64,000 bases of DNA from Rhodopseudomonas sp. BAL398 (lineage in GTDB: Bacteria; Pseudomonadota; Alphaproteobacteria; Rhizobiales; Xanthobacteraceae): the NCBI RefSeq assembly GCF_033001325.1, contig NZ_CP133111.1:4542501-4606500 (forward strand). Direction: 5' to 3'. A program made the translations under genes and the position numbers. The notes beneath the pieces are model-generated. The model was not told the DNA's origin. It saw only the letters and a program-made list of their open reading frames with translations, and did no database searches. Numbering within the stretch: position 1 is the first letter of the stretch; every line of letters begins with the position of its first letter. Shown piece by piece: positions 1 through 8,313 of the stretch.

Positions 1-833
1 TTGGTCGAGGCGATGCGGCGCGCGGGATGGATCACGCTGACTGGAAGCTTTTCGGCCGTAAAACTGACCAGGAGCGGGACCAAGCGGCCAGCTAGCACAC
101 TGGACATCACTTGGTAGGACAGTGTCCTGGAAATGCCGAGGCCCGCCTCAGCGGCCGCGATCGCCGCATCACCGCTATTCACGGTCAATCGGGGCTCGAC
201 GCGAACCAGCTTACCGGTCGTCCCGAAGCGCCATTCGTTGGTCGCGTCGAGACTCTCGAAGGCAATAATGTCGTGGGCCGATAGGTCGTTTGGCGCTTTC
301 GGCATTCCGCGGCGCTCCAGGTATTCGGGGCTCGCCACCAAGACGCGGCTGACGGACCCGAGGCGGATCGCCTTCATGCTACTGTCGGCTAGGTCGCCGA
401 CGCGAACCGCCACGTCCACGGCTTCCTCCGCGAGGTGGACGTTGCGATCCGAGAGCGACAAGTGGACAGTCAGGCTCGGATGCTTCGTCAAAATCCGGGT
501 GATGATCGGCAACACATGCAGCCGACCAAATAGGATTGGCGCCGCGACCTTCAGTGACCCCCGGGGCTCTGCGTCCTCGCCCCGGACGCGGCGCTCGGCC
601 CCTTCAATGTCCTCCAGCACTTGCCGGCAGCTATCCAAGAAAATCTCGCCACGCTCGGTCAGGCGGACCGAGCGGGTGGTGCGATTGAGAAGTACGAGAC
701 CAAGCCTGTCCTCCAGATCGGCGACCGAGCGGGTGACGACAGAGGGGGATAGCCGCAACTGCCGCGCCGCCTCGGCGAAGCTGCCAAGGGAGGCGACGGC
801 GACGAACGCACGCATAGTTTCAAGTCGGTCCAT
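1..833 (-). CDS. LysR-type transcriptional regulator, 3' part outside window
   Basis: Reading the minus strand from the ATG at 833 gives 277 residues without a stop up to the window edge. It starts MDRLETMRAFVAVASLGSF, followed by the winged-helix DNA-binding region (about residues 5-62, with SPSVVTRSVADLEDRLG) and the periplasmic-binding-protein-like effector domain. LysR proteins are usually about 300 residues, so only the last 20 or so are missing. It is divergent from the AhpD-like gene, and a LysR-type palindrome lies 15 bp upstream of its start, so it probably controls both itself and that gene. The inducer is unknown. Confidence 0.93.
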   Translation of the reverse strand, partial: MDRLETMRAFVAVASLGSFAEAARQLRLSPSVVTRSVADLEDRLGLVLLNRTTRSVRLTERGEIFLDSCRQVLEDIEGAERRVRGEDAEPRGSLKVAAPILFGRLHVLPIITRILTKHPSLTVHLSLSDRNVHLAEEAVDVAVRVGDLADSSMKAIRLGSVSRVLVASPEYLERRGMPKAPNDLSAHDIIAFESLDATNEWRFGTTGKLVRVEPRLTVNSGDAAIAAAEAGLGISRTLSYQVMSSVLAGRLVPLLVSFTAEKLPVSVIHPARRIAST

Positions 834-847
834 GCACTATTGCGTAC

Positions 848-868
848 TTGACAATAAAGACTTGTCAA
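848..868. promoter_or_regulatory. LysR-type operator between divergent genes
   Basis: TTGACA (848-853) and TGTCAA (863-868) form an inverted repeat with a 9-nt spacer; the T-N11-A core typical of LysR boxes fits inside. It sits just upstream of the lysR start at 833 and about 85 bp upstream of the AhpD-like start. Assignment to this LysR is inference from position. Confidence 0.55.
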
Positions 869-951
869 CAAGCGTGATTATCGCTGATTGGGGATCATCG
901 TACAAGCATCGGGACGCCGGCGCCGCCGGATCAGACCCTCTGGAGGATGCC

Positions 952-1497
952 GTGTCCCGAATAACCGTACCCGCCCGCGAAGCCGCTCCCGCCGCGTCTC
1001 AGTCCATGCTGGACGCTGTGGAGAAGCAATTGGGCGTCATTCCCAACCTTTTTCGTCTCGTTGCCCTGAGCCCGGCGGCGCTTCAGGGCTTGCTGGGCCT
1101 CAACGGTGCCTTGGGCAAGGCCTTGGACGTCAAGACCCGGGAGCGGATCGCCATCGCCGTCGCCCAGGTCAATGGCTGCGACTATTGCCTCTCCGCCCAC
1201 ACCTACCTTGGCTTGAATTTGGCCAAGATCGACAAGGCTGAGATTGCGCTGAACCGCAATGGTGCGTCGTCTGACCCCAAGGCCAATGCGGCCGTCGCGT
1301 TCGCCCGCAAGATCACCGAAAATCGCGGGAGCGCCGCCGAGGCGGAGCTCCAGGCTGTGCGGGCGGCCGGCTATACCGACGCGCAGGTCATCGAAATCAT
1401 CGCCGTGGTGGCCGAAAACGTCTTCACCAACATGGTCAATATCGTTGCCGGCACGGAAATCGATTTCCCGGTCATCCATACCGCCGAAGCAGCCTGA
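952..1497 (+). CDS. Carboxymuconolactone decarboxylase / AhpD-like peroxidase-family protein
   Basis: 181 residues from a GTG at 952, with GGAGG at 942-946 as ribosome binding site; the ATG at 948 is out of frame and quickly stops. The AhpD core is clear: RERIAIAVAQVNGCDYCLSAH carries the CxxC redox pair and the following His. The N-terminal part (AVEKQLGVIPNLFRLVALSP) is typical of the peroxidase-related subgroup. Family members reduce hydroperoxides through the CxxC thiols, or act on carboxymuconolactone; with no aromatic pathway genes nearby, the peroxidase-like role is more likely. It is divergent from LysR and leads a short co-directional run with the next two genes. Confidence 0.9.
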   Translation: MSRITVPAREAAPAASQSMLDAVEKQLGVIPNLFRLVALSPAALQGLLGLNGALGKALDVKTRERIAIAVAQVNGCDYCLSAHTYLGLNLAKIDKAEIALNRNGASSDPKANAAVAFARKITENRGSAAEAELQAVRAAGYTDAQVIEIIAVVAENVFTNMVNIVAGTEIDFPVIHTAEAA

Positions 1498-1559
1498 AGC
1501 AACTGGCTGCCGGCGGGAGATGCCCGCCGACAGCCGTCCCTTGGGGTAAGGTGTGGGTC

Positions 1560-2201
1560 ATGGCTTACGGATTTCTCGACACCCTCTCGACGCGTGGCGT
1601 GCGGGCGGCACAGGCCGCCAACGGCAGCGCTGAGATGTGGCAGAAGTTCAGCGGTCACCGTGCGTTCGATCGCTTTACCGCCGCCGAGACCGCCTTCGTG
1701 CAGGCCCGCGACAGCTTCTACATGGCCACGGTCTCGGAATCGGGCTGGCCCTACATACAGCACCGCGGCGGACCTGTCGGCTTCCTGAAGGTCCTTGATG
1801 AAAAGACGCTTGCGTTCGCCGATTTCCGCGGCAACCGCCAGTACATCAGCCTTGGCAACGTGGCTTCGGACGATCGCGCCGCCCTGTTTCTGATGGACTA
1901 TCCCAATCGCCAGCGCCTGAAGATTCTGGCGCATATGAGTGTTCGAGATCTCGCCGCTGAACCTGAGTTCGCCGAGCAACTGTCGTCGCCCGGCTACAAG
2001 GGGCGGCCTGAACGGGCCTTCATCCTCAAGCTTGAGGCTTTCGATTGGAACTGTCCCCAGCACATTACTCCGCGCTTCACCGCGGACGAGGTCGCCGCCG
2101 GGACGTTGCTCCTTCGGGAGCGCTTGGCCGAAACGGAGGCTCAGCTGAAGATTCTTCGCGAGCACGTCGCTCGCCCGCAAAACCCGGAGAGCGCCCCTTG
2201 A
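1560..2201 (+). CDS. Pyridoxamine 5'-phosphate oxidase family (FMN-binding split-barrel) protein
   Basis: 213 residues from the ATG at 1560; GGGGTAAGG at 1543-1551 is a good binding site for this start, better than for the GTG at 1551. The fold is indicated by [23 protein letters not shown], then [17 protein letters not shown] and [19 protein letters not shown], the usual FMN-binding pattern of this family. A C-terminal helix (about residues 175-205) looks coiled-coil. Such proteins are flavin-dependent oxidoreductases of unknown substrate. It lies in one run with the AhpD-like and DUF1348 genes, suggesting a small redox or detoxification operon. Confidence 0.87.
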   Translation: MAYGFLDTLSTRGVRAAQAANGSAEMWQKFSGHRAFDRFTAAETAFVQARDSFYMATVSESGWPYIQHRGGPVGFLKVLDEKTLAFADFRGNRQYISLGNVASDDRAALFLMDYPNRQRLKILAHMSVRDLAAEPEFAEQLSSPGYKGRPERAFILKLEAFDWNCPQHITPRFTADEVAAGTLLLRERLAETEAQLKILREHVARPQNPESAP

Positions 2202-2680
2202 AAACTTCTAACGAAGCTCGCCCCCCCATGCCGCCGTTCACGCGCGAAACCGCGATTGAGAAGATCAGGAAGGCCGAGGATGCCTGGAATAGCCGCGATC
2301 CGGAGCAGGTGTCGCTCGCCTACACTCCGGACAGCCGATGGCGCAATCGGAGCGAGTTCCTCCAGGGCCGCGCGGCGATCATCTTGTTTCTGCAGCGGAA
2401 GTGGGACCATGAAAGCGATTACCGGCTGATCAAGGAGCTCTGGGCGTTCACGGAAGATCGTATTGGCGTCCGCTTTGCTTATGAGTGGCATGATCTGACG
2501 GGAGCTTGGTTCAGATCCTACGGCAACGAGAACTGGGCGTTTGATGCGCAAGGTCTGATGCGCGAGCGACACGCCAGCATCAACGACGTCGCGATCGGCG
2601 CCGCTGATCGGAAGTTTAACTGGGATCGAAAGGGGCCGCGTCCGGCTGACCACCCGGGCTTGAGCGAATTGGGGCTGTGA
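2198..2680 (+). CDS. DUF1348 / SnoaL-like (NTF2 fold) protein
   Basis: About 160 residues from a TTG at 2198, which overlaps the stop of the preceding gene (TTGA) and has GGAGA at 2186-2190. The first ATG (2228) has no clear binding site and would start inside the conserved N-terminus [28 protein letters not shown]. The body, with [39 protein letters not shown] and [13 protein letters not shown], matches the DUF1348 family closely and at normal length. The NTF2 fold often binds small hydrophobic ligands; the function is not known. The overlap implies translational coupling with the FMN-binding gene. Confidence 0.85.
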   Translation: MKTSNEARPPMPPFTRETAIEKIRKAEDAWNSRDPEQVSLAYTPDSRWRNRSEFLQGRAAIILFLQRKWDHESDYRLIKELWAFTEDRIGVRFAYEWHDLTGAWFRSYGNENWAFDAQGLMRERHASINDVAIGAADRKFNWDRKGPRPADHPGLSELGL

Positions 2681-2809
2681 TGGCAGCGCCGGCTCGTCAG
2701 ATGGCCGCTCCTCGCGGCTGCTCGCAGCTTCGACTTCTCCTGAAAGTTCCGTTATCGACCTGGCCTGGGGGTGGCGGGTCAACGACAGACAACTTGGTTC
2801 GGGCCAGCC

Positions 2810-3400
2810 TCAACGCGCCAGAAATCCTTCGGCCATGAGCCGGAACGCCTCGATCGCCTTCGGCAGGACGATATGTGGCTCGTCGCTGGCGGCAACCCAT
2901 AGAGCGGCATTGAACGCCGTGCCGCTCAGAAGGCGTGCAGCGGCCTCGACATCGACTGACTTAATGACACCGTCGGCGATCAGATCGGCGACCGCCTGCT
3001 TTGTGACGCTCAGGCAGGCATTCTGGCTCGGCCACGTCGAAGGGTCGCCCAGGAAGGCAGGTCCGTCCAACAAGACGATCCGTCGGATTTCCGGGTCCAG
3101 CGCCATCCCGATATACGCTTCGCCCTCAGCCAGCAGCCTTGCCCATGGGCTTGCCGCAGTTGCTGCGGCCAGTTGCGCGCGCGCAGCCATCTCGCCATCG
3201 ACTTGGGAAACGACGGCAGCCAGCAGTCCCTTCTTGTCGCCGAAGCCGTGATAAAGGGCGCCACGAGTGAGGCCGACTTGCGCGGTGAGTGCGTCCATCG
3301 ACGCCTCGGCGTAACCCGATTCAGCGAACGCTTTTCGCGCTGCTCCGATCAGCTTGATGCGGTTTTCTTCCATCGTTTCAGCGCGACGCTTTGCAGCCAA
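2810..3400 (-). CDS. TetR family repressor
   Basis: 196 residues. The start is a TTG at 3400 preceded by AGGAG. The N-terminal HTH covers about residues 12-58 (IKLIGAARKAFAESGYAEASMDALTAQVGLTRGALYHGFGDKKGLL, shown here only as the recognisable TetR pattern of VGLTRGALYHGFGDK). The C-terminal ligand domain is unremarkable. It is divergent from the double RidA gene, and two identical-arm palindromes fill the intergenic region, so this protein most likely represses the ridA-like gene and itself. The inducer is unknown. Confidence 0.92.
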   Translation of the reverse strand: MAAKRRAETMEENRIKLIGAARKAFAESGYAEASMDALTAQVGLTRGALYHGFGDKKGLLAAVVSQVDGEMAARAQLAAATAASPWARLLAEGEAYIGMALDPEIRRIVLLDGPAFLGDPSTWPSQNACLSVTKQAVADLIADGVIKSVDVEAAARLLSGTAFNAALWVAASDEPHIVLPKAIEAFRLMAEGFLAR

Positions 3401-3418
3401 AGCAATCTCCTATTTCGC

Positions 3419-3480
3419 ATACGGCGCGTATATGGAGTTGACAGCCGGTACACATTTGTGCTTTCACATACGCAACGTAT
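3419..3480. promoter_or_regulatory. Two TetR operator candidates, ATACG-N3-CGTAT
   Basis: Two palindromes with the same arms occur in the divergent intergenic region: ATACGGCGCGTAT at 3419-3431 and ATACGCAACGTAT at 3468-3480, starting 49 bp apart. Only the 3-nt centre differs. A TTGACA (3438-3443) lies between them. The arrangement is what a TetR repressor controlling both divergent genes would use; binding is inferred from position. Confidence 0.65.
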
Positions 3481-3557
3481 CTTACTACCGCGGCTTCGCG
3501 AGAATGTCGAGCAAAGCTGGTCGGGTATGTTCGCTTCCACCATGAAAGGACGATCTA

Positions 3558-4355
3558 ATGACCCAGCGTCAGGCAGTGTTTCCAGCCAACCGACATGCCC
3601 TCTACGAGCAGCATGGATATTCCGCCGCAGTGAGATCGGACGACCTGTTGTTCGTGTCGGGTCAGGTCGGCAGCCGCGCCGATGGTTCGCCTGAGCCCGA
3701 TTTCGAGGCTCAGGTTCGGCTGGCTTTCGCCAATCTGGAAGCCACGCTCGCGGCAGGAGGATGCACATTCGACGACATCGTCGATGTGACATCGTTCCAT
3801 ACCGATCCGGAAAAGCAGATGGGCGCGGTCATGGCGGTGAAAAGCGAGAAGTTTCCCCGAATTCCGTATCCGAACTGGACGGCGCTTGGCGTCAACTGGC
3901 TTGCCGGTTTCGACTTCGAGATCAAGGTAACCGCGCGCATTCCTTCTAGTACATCGGCGTCTGTAAGCCGCCGGAACCCTCCAACAATTTGGGATATGGC
4001 ATCGGGCGGGTACTCGCAAATCAGTATCGCAGAACCGGGCCGTCTCGCCTTCCTGTCCGGTCAGGTCGCCTGGCTGCCCAGCGGCGAGGAAGCGCCCAAG
4101 GACGTTGCCGGCCAAGGCAAGATTGCGGCTGCCAACCTCGCCGCCGCACTCAAGGAACTAGGGGCGTCCGGGCAAGACATCGTGATGCTGCGCGTCTACG
4201 TCGTCGATGCGACCACGGAAAAATTCCAGCAGGTCCAGACCTCCCTAGATGAACTAAAAGGGACCGGGATGCCCAGCATCACCACGATTGGCGTTCAGGC
4301 ACTCTATTCGCCGGACATCTTGGTCGAGATTGAAATGGTGGTGCGTGTGCCCTGA
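3558..4355 (+). CDS. Tandem RidA-domain protein (two RidA/YjgF domains in one chain)
   Basis: 265 residues from the ATG at 3558 with AAAGGA at 3545-3550. Residues about 1-130 form one RidA domain (SDDLLFVSGQVGSRADGSP, ending FEIKVTARIP), and about 150-265 a second (GRLAFLSGQVAWLPSGEEAP, ending VEIEMVVRVP). Single RidA proteins are about 130 residues and trimeric; the archetype hydrolyses reactive enamine/imine intermediates. The catalytic Arg of the archetype is not evident in either half, so imine deaminase activity is uncertain. Residues 131-150 form a linker containing an internal Met. It may be a true fusion or two genes joined by deletion. Probably controlled by the divergent TetR. Confidence 0.85.
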   Translation: MTQRQAVFPANRHALYEQHGYSAAVRSDDLLFVSGQVGSRADGSPEPDFEAQVRLAFANLEATLAAGGCTFDDIVDVTSFHTDPEKQMGAVMAVKSEKFPRIPYPNWTALGVNWLAGFDFEIKVTARIPSSTSASVSRRNPPTIWDMASGGYSQISIAEPGRLAFLSGQVAWLPSGEEAPKDVAGQGKIAAANLAAALKELGASGQDIVMLRVYVVDATTEKFQQVQTSLDELKGTGMPSITTIGVQALYSPDILVEIEMVVRVP

Positions 4356-4368
4356 ACGGGAGATCCCG

Positions 4369-4399
4369 GACACGGTCATCGAACTTCGGTGACCGTGTC
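4369..4399. terminator. Bidirectional terminator-type hairpin
   Basis: GACACGGTCA (4369-4378) pairs perfectly with TGACCGTGTC (4390-4399) around an 11-nt loop. It lies between the convergent ends of the double RidA gene (stop at 4355) and the second tetR gene (stop at 4424), where a two-way terminator is expected. There is no long T tract. Confidence 0.65.
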
Positions 4400-4423
4400 A
4401 AAGGCGGAAACGCGGGTCGACAC

Positions 4424-5011
4424 CTAACGGACTGCGCTTTCGATAATTGCGTTGATGAAACGCTCGTCGGTCTCCTCCTTGGAGAACCAGCGACGGAAAA
4501 AGAACGGTCCCACTAGGGTGGCTATGAGATCGGTTGTGACGTGATCCGACGGGATCTCGCCTTTGGCCTTGGCGCGTTCTATGACGGCGTCGAATGGCGC
4601 CATGAAAGCTTTGTGAAGCGCCGCCTGCATGGCGTTGATCTCAGGGTCGCGCTCGGCGGCATCAATAATCGAAGGATAGACCGAACTCCAATTCGCCGTC
4701 TGCAACTGATCAGAGAGTCTCGCCAGCAGAGCCCGCACGTCGCCCCGCAGACTTCCGGTGTCCGGCACGTCCGGTGCGCTTCCGAGGCGGGAACAGGCAT
4801 CGATCAGCAAAGCCGAGCGCGACGGCCAATGGCGGTAGATCGTCGTTTTCGAGATGCCGGAAACGCGGGACACCTCGTCGATGCTCACCCCGCTGATGCC
4901 GCTTTGCACGAGCTGCCGGTACGTTTCGGCCAGCACTTGCGCTTTGGAGCGCTCGACCCGCTTGTCCGCAATCTGAATTGGTCCTGCCACAGCCGCCTTC
5001 CCACTTGACAT
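4424..5011 (-). CDS. TetR family repressor
   Basis: 195 residues. After a short N-terminal extension the HTH covers about residues 20-66 (GVSIDEVSRVSGISKTTIYR followed by HWPSRSALL). The C-terminal part (SLRGDVRALLARLSDQLQTANW, then VYPSIIDAAERDPEIN) matches the TetR_C_11 type of ligand domain. It is divergent from the VOC gene, with an operator-like palindrome 11 bp upstream of its start. Probably a local repressor of the VOC gene and itself. Confidence 0.92.
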   Translation of the reverse strand: MSSGKAAVAGPIQIADKRVERSKAQVLAETYRQLVQSGISGVSIDEVSRVSGISKTTIYRHWPSRSALLIDACSRLGSAPDVPDTGSLRGDVRALLARLSDQLQTANWSSVYPSIIDAAERDPEINAMQAALHKAFMAPFDAVIERAKAKGEIPSDHVTTDLIATLVGPFFFRRWFSKEETDERFINAIIESAVR

Positions 5012-5021
5012 AAAACAGCAC

Positions 5022-5037
5022 GATACCGTAGCGTATC
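5022..5037. promoter_or_regulatory. TetR operator candidate GATAC-N6-GTATC
   Basis: A 16-bp inverted repeat with 5-bp arms lies between the divergent tetR (start 5011) and VOC (start 5101) genes. TTGACA at 5005-5010 on the plus strand overlaps the tetR start and could be a -35 box for the VOC gene, but no convincing -10 is seen at the right distance. Confidence 0.5.
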
Positions 5038-5100
5038 ACAAATACGGTCCCGTGCAGTATCGAAATTCGGGAACCACATTGCAAGCCGGAAGGGTGCCCT

Positions 5101-5478
5101 ATGAAATTCGCCTATACGCGTCTCGTCACAGACGATGTCCAAAGCCTCTCCGCTTTTTACGAAAAGCTGTTGGGGACGCCGTCAAAGGGGAACGACGATT
5201 ATGTCGAACTCCACCCTGGGGGCGCCATTCTCGCCATCGTAAGCCGGAAGGCCGCCGAGTTCATGCACGGTGGGGAATGGGTCGCTGGCGCCAATCGAAC
5301 GGCCATCCTCGAGTTCGAAGTCGACGATGTCGATCGGGAGCGTGAACGCATCGACTCCCTTGTGACCGACTGGCTGCAGCAGCCAAAGGACATGCAGTGG
5401 GGCAATCGCTCCATGCTGTTCCGCGATCCCGACGGCAACCCGATCAACTTCTTCAAATCACCCGCCGCCAAAGCCTGA
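5101..5478 (+). CDS. VOC (glyoxalase/bleomycin resistance) family protein
   Basis: 125 residues from the ATG at 5101. The paired beta-alpha-beta-beta-beta units are seen as MKFAYTRLVTDDVQSLSAFYEKLLG (first unit) and FRDPDGNPINFF at the C-terminal end of the second. Length is normal for a single-chain VOC protein that dimerises. A metal-binding Glu/His set cannot be assigned by eye, so dioxygenase, glyoxalase and resistance roles all remain possible. Regulated most likely by the divergent TetR. Confidence 0.85.
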   Translation: MKFAYTRLVTDDVQSLSAFYEKLLGTPSKGNDDYVELHPGGAILAIVSRKAAEFMHGGEWVAGANRTAILEFEVDDVDRERERIDSLVTDWLQQPKDMQWGNRSMLFRDPDGNPINFFKSPAAKA

Positions 5479-5533
5479 CCGGGCATTGAGGTGGCGGACG
5501 CCATCGGCTGGTGCAACCAGTGAGCAGACAATC

Positions 5534-5605
5534 ATGACGAACAGAGCATTCCGTATCCACGCGTTCGGCGGCCCGGAGGTTCAATATTTACGCCGTCATT
5601 CCTAA
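5534..5605 (+). pseudogene. Remnant of a zinc-type quinone oxidoreductase N-terminus
   Basis: An ATG at 5534 opens 23 codons reading MTNRAFRIHAFGGPEV and then leaves the family pattern before a stop at 5605. RIHAFGGPEV is the standard start of NADPH:quinone reductase-like medium-chain dehydrogenases, which are normally about 320 residues. The rest of the gene is missing; the next gene, a short-chain dehydrogenase, begins 88 bp later. This looks like a deletion scar. Confidence 0.6.
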
Positions 5606-5693
5606 GAAAAAATAGTCCCATTCGACTTTGTGCCTGCGTCGCACCGACACCGGATACGCCGTCGATCTTCTAATTTGACTTTGAGAGGTCTCC

Positions 5694-6452
5694 ATGAACA
5701 CCAAAATAGCTATCATCACAGGCGCTGGCCGCGGGCTTGGCCGCAATATGGCCGTCCATCTGGCGCGCCGAGGCGTAGGCATCGTCGGCACGTTCAGGGG
5801 TGGTAGCGAAGGCGGTCCCGACTCGACAGCGGAGATCGAGGCTGCGGGCGGGCGGGCCGCAATGCTTCAACTCGATGTCAGTCGGACGGCCGACTTTCCG
5901 GCGTTCGCCGAGCAGCTTCAGAAGACGCTGGAGACGACCTTCGGGCGCAGCAATTTCGATTACCTCGTCAATAATGCGGGGAACAGTGCGTTCGCGCCGG
6001 TGTCTCAAACGACCGAGGAACAATTTGATTCCCTGATCGCCGTACAGTTCAAGGGGCCGCTATTCCTGACCCAAGCGCTGTTGCCGATGATCGCCGACGG
6101 CGGTTGCGTCCTCAATGTTTCCTCTGGCGCGGCGCACACAGTCTCTCCCGGTCTCGGCGTGTACGCGGCGAACAAAGGTGCGGTTGAGGTTTTGACCCGC
6201 TACCTAGCGACTGAACTTGGCGGCCGGAAAATCCGGGTAAACGTAATCGCTCCAGGCGCCATCGCGACCGACTTCGCCCACGGCGTGGTTCGCGACAATC
6301 CAGACATTAATAAGAGGGTCGCCGGCGCGACTGCGCTGGGCCGCGTCGGTCAGCCTGACGATATCGGCGCCGCTGTCGCGTCAATTCTGTCTGACGATTT
6401 CGGATGGGTGAATGGCGCGCGCATCGACATCACCGGCGGCCAGGGGCTTTAG
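5694..6452 (+). CDS. Short-chain dehydrogenase/reductase (SDR)
   Basis: 252 residues from the ATG at 5694 with GAGAGG just upstream. The cofactor motif is GAGRGLG near residue 11, NNAG is present (DYLVNNAGNSAF), and the catalytic set is visible: Ser in VSSGAAHTVSPGLGVYAANKGA, followed by Y and K in YAANK. The C-terminus GARIDITGGQGL is typical of classical SDRs. It should reduce or oxidise a carbonyl/alcohol with NAD(P)H; the substrate is unknown. It may replace or accompany the lost quinone reductase. The next SDR gene follows in the same direction. Confidence 0.92.
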   Translation: MNTKIAIITGAGRGLGRNMAVHLARRGVGIVGTFRGGSEGGPDSTAEIEAAGGRAAMLQLDVSRTADFPAFAEQLQKTLETTFGRSNFDYLVNNAGNSAFAPVSQTTEEQFDSLIAVQFKGPLFLTQALLPMIADGGCVLNVSSGAAHTVSPGLGVYAANKGAVEVLTRYLATELGGRKIRVNVIAPGAIATDFAHGVVRDNPDINKRVAGATALGRVGQPDDIGAAVASILSDDFGWVNGARIDITGGQGL

Positions 6453-6538
6453 CACCGCTGGTCCTTTGGGGCCCCGCGATCGAGGCCTCTTCCGATCACC
6501 GAGTTAGAATAATCGTTGAAGCATACGGATCTGCAGTC

Positions 6539-7246
6539 ATGGTGACCAAAGAAGCGGCCGTTATTGTTGGCGTCGGGCCGGGTCTGGGGGCGGCGCTGGC
6601 GCGGCGCTTCTCCGCCGCCGGCCTCAGCGTGGCGATTGCTGCGCGCGATCTAGCGAAGGTCCAGGCCATCGCGACCGCTATTGGGCCTGACGTGCGTGCG
6701 TATGGCTGCGATGTCACGGACGAAGACCAGGTGGACCAACTGTTTCGTGCGGTGGAGTATGATCTCGGCGCCCCGCATGTCGCGATCCACAACGTTGGCG
6801 CCTACCTGCGCAAGAGCATCCTTGAATCGACCAAAGACGATTTCGAGATGTGCTGGCGATTGTGCTGTCTCGGCGGGTTTTTGATCGGGCGCGCGGCCGC
6901 GCGGATCATGGTGCCTCAAGGGCACGGTACGATCCTTTTCACCGGCGCCACGTCCAGTCTCAGAGGCGCGGCACTGTTCCACAATAACGCCGTCGCAAAG
7001 TTCGGATTAAGGGCACTCGCACAGAGTATGGCGCGCGAACTTCAGCCGATGGGCGTGCATGTGGCCCACGTCGTCATCGATGGCGCCATCGAGAGCGAAC
7101 ACCTGCGGACCGTGCTCGACAAGCGTGATCCGGAAAGTTTCCTGCCGCCTGACGATATTGCCGAAGCCTATTACCAGCTCCACGTTCAGCGTCGCGGCGC
7201 CTGGACGCAAGAGCTGGATCTTCGGTCTTGGAAGGAAGGCTTTTAG
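6539..7246 (+). CDS. SDR family protein lacking the catalytic Tyr
   Basis: 235 residues from the ATG at 6539 (the frame is open further upstream but without family similarity). The cofactor site is GVGPGLG at residues 11-17, and a HNVGAY segment replaces the usual NNAG. At the active site the pattern is TSSLRGAALFHNNAVAKFG: the Lys is present, but the position four residues before it, normally Tyr, is Asn. Activity as a normal dehydrogenase is therefore doubtful; an atypical or scaffolding role is possible. The C-terminus PDDIAEAYYQLHVQRRGAWTQELD-type ending is common in a subgroup of such SDRs. Confidence 0.85.
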   Translation: MVTKEAAVIVGVGPGLGAALARRFSAAGLSVAIAARDLAKVQAIATAIGPDVRAYGCDVTDEDQVDQLFRAVEYDLGAPHVAIHNVGAYLRKSILESTKDDFEMCWRLCCLGGFLIGRAAARIMVPQGHGTILFTGATSSLRGAALFHNNAVAKFGLRALAQSMARELQPMGVHVAHVVIDGAIESEHLRTVLDKRDPESFLPPDDIAEAYYQLHVQRRGAWTQELDLRSWKEGF

Positions 7247-7360
7247 CTATGGCGCGTCTTCGCGCGGAGGAGAGGAATACTTCGCCGTCATGGCCGCACC
7301 GGCGGCGATATTCCACTACGAAGGTTGGAGAGCTAGTGCTGCCGGTATTGGTATTGATCC

Positions 7361-8293
7361 ATGCCAGACGTCGTCCTTGATCTTCGCCATCTGAAATATG
7401 CGATGGTTGCCGCCGAGCAAGGTAGCTTTCGGCGTGCAGCTGAGTTTCTAAATTTGTCGCAGGCGACCGTAAGCCGACGCATCCAACTGCTTGAGCGCAG
7501 ACTTGGAGTTTCGCTGTTTGAGCGTAGTAGAACGGGCTCCCGACTTACGCAGGCTGGTGAAATTTTTATCCGGGATGCTGAGGTTGGCGCTGCGCACTTT
7601 CGACAAGCAGTAACGAACCTTGGGTTGGCTCGACAAGGACAGACCGGCAAAATCCGCATTGGTCTTATGGCCTCGCTGGCGAGAGGGTTTCTTGGAGAGT
7701 TGTTCAGTACCTTTCGGGCCAGCTTTCCGAACATAGATGTGACCTTCGAAGAGGCGTCTTCGCAATCAAACGCTGCTGGCGTTCTCAACGGGCGGCTTGA
7801 CGCGGCCTTCATTTCCGGCAGGCCGGAACTGCCAGGGTGCCATACGCGCATGCTGTGGCAAGAGCGGATCTTTCTGGCAATGCCCGTGTCGCATCAATTG
7901 GCTGGCGTGAAAAATGTGCGTTTGAATCTCGTACGTGACGAGACTTTCCTTGTCGGCGCCGACGGTCCAGGCCCGGAAATAGAAGATTATCTTGTTCGTC
8001 AGCTCTCCGTCCTCGGTTTTCGCCCGAAAATTGTTGCTCAGAAAGTCGGTCGCGAGAATCTTTTAAATATGGTTGCAGGGGGCTATGGACTAACACTGAC
8101 GACGTATTCGACACTTGGGGTCGCATATCCGGGCTTATCGTTTGTTCCTGTTGGAGAGCCTGAAGAAAATGTCATCTCAAGCGTCGTGTGGCCCGCCAAC
8201 AGCAAGAATCCCGCTTTGATAAAACTGCTCGATATTTGCTACATCCTGTCGCGCAAATATCAAGAAATCGATGGCTTTGCCTTATCGCCTTAG
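7361..8293 (+). CDS. LysR-type transcriptional regulator beside the trb operon
   Basis: 310 residues, a normal LysR length. The HTH is at about residues 7-66 (AAEFLNLSQATVSRRIQLLE) and the effector domain follows. Base composition is lower in GC than the trb genes: the line 8041-8100 counts 28/60 G+C. It is convergent with DUF2274/trbI, with 20 bp between stops and no obvious terminator. A LysR gene at this place is a recurrent feature of alphaproteobacterial Tn4371-like elements, from memory of the family; it may mark the left end of the element or be cargo. Confidence 0.92.
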   Translation: MPDVVLDLRHLKYAMVAAEQGSFRRAAEFLNLSQATVSRRIQLLERRLGVSLFERSRTGSRLTQAGEIFIRDAEVGAAHFRQAVTNLGLARQGQTGKIRIGLMASLARGFLGELFSTFRASFPNIDVTFEEASSQSNAAGVLNGRLDAAFISGRPELPGCHTRMLWQERIFLAMPVSHQLAGVKNVRLNLVRDETFLVGADGPGPEIEDYLVRQLSVLGFRPKIVAQKVGRENLLNMVAGGYGLTLTTYSTLGVAYPGLSFVPVGEPEENVISSVVWPANSKNPALIKLLDICYILSRKYQEIDGFALSP

Positions 8294-8313
8294 CCCGATC
8301 ACACTGTAAATCA

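Noticed and set aside
133-951. Upstream extension of the AhpD-like frame
   Set aside because: This part is antisense to the LysR gene; the GTG at 952 with GGAGG fits the family start.
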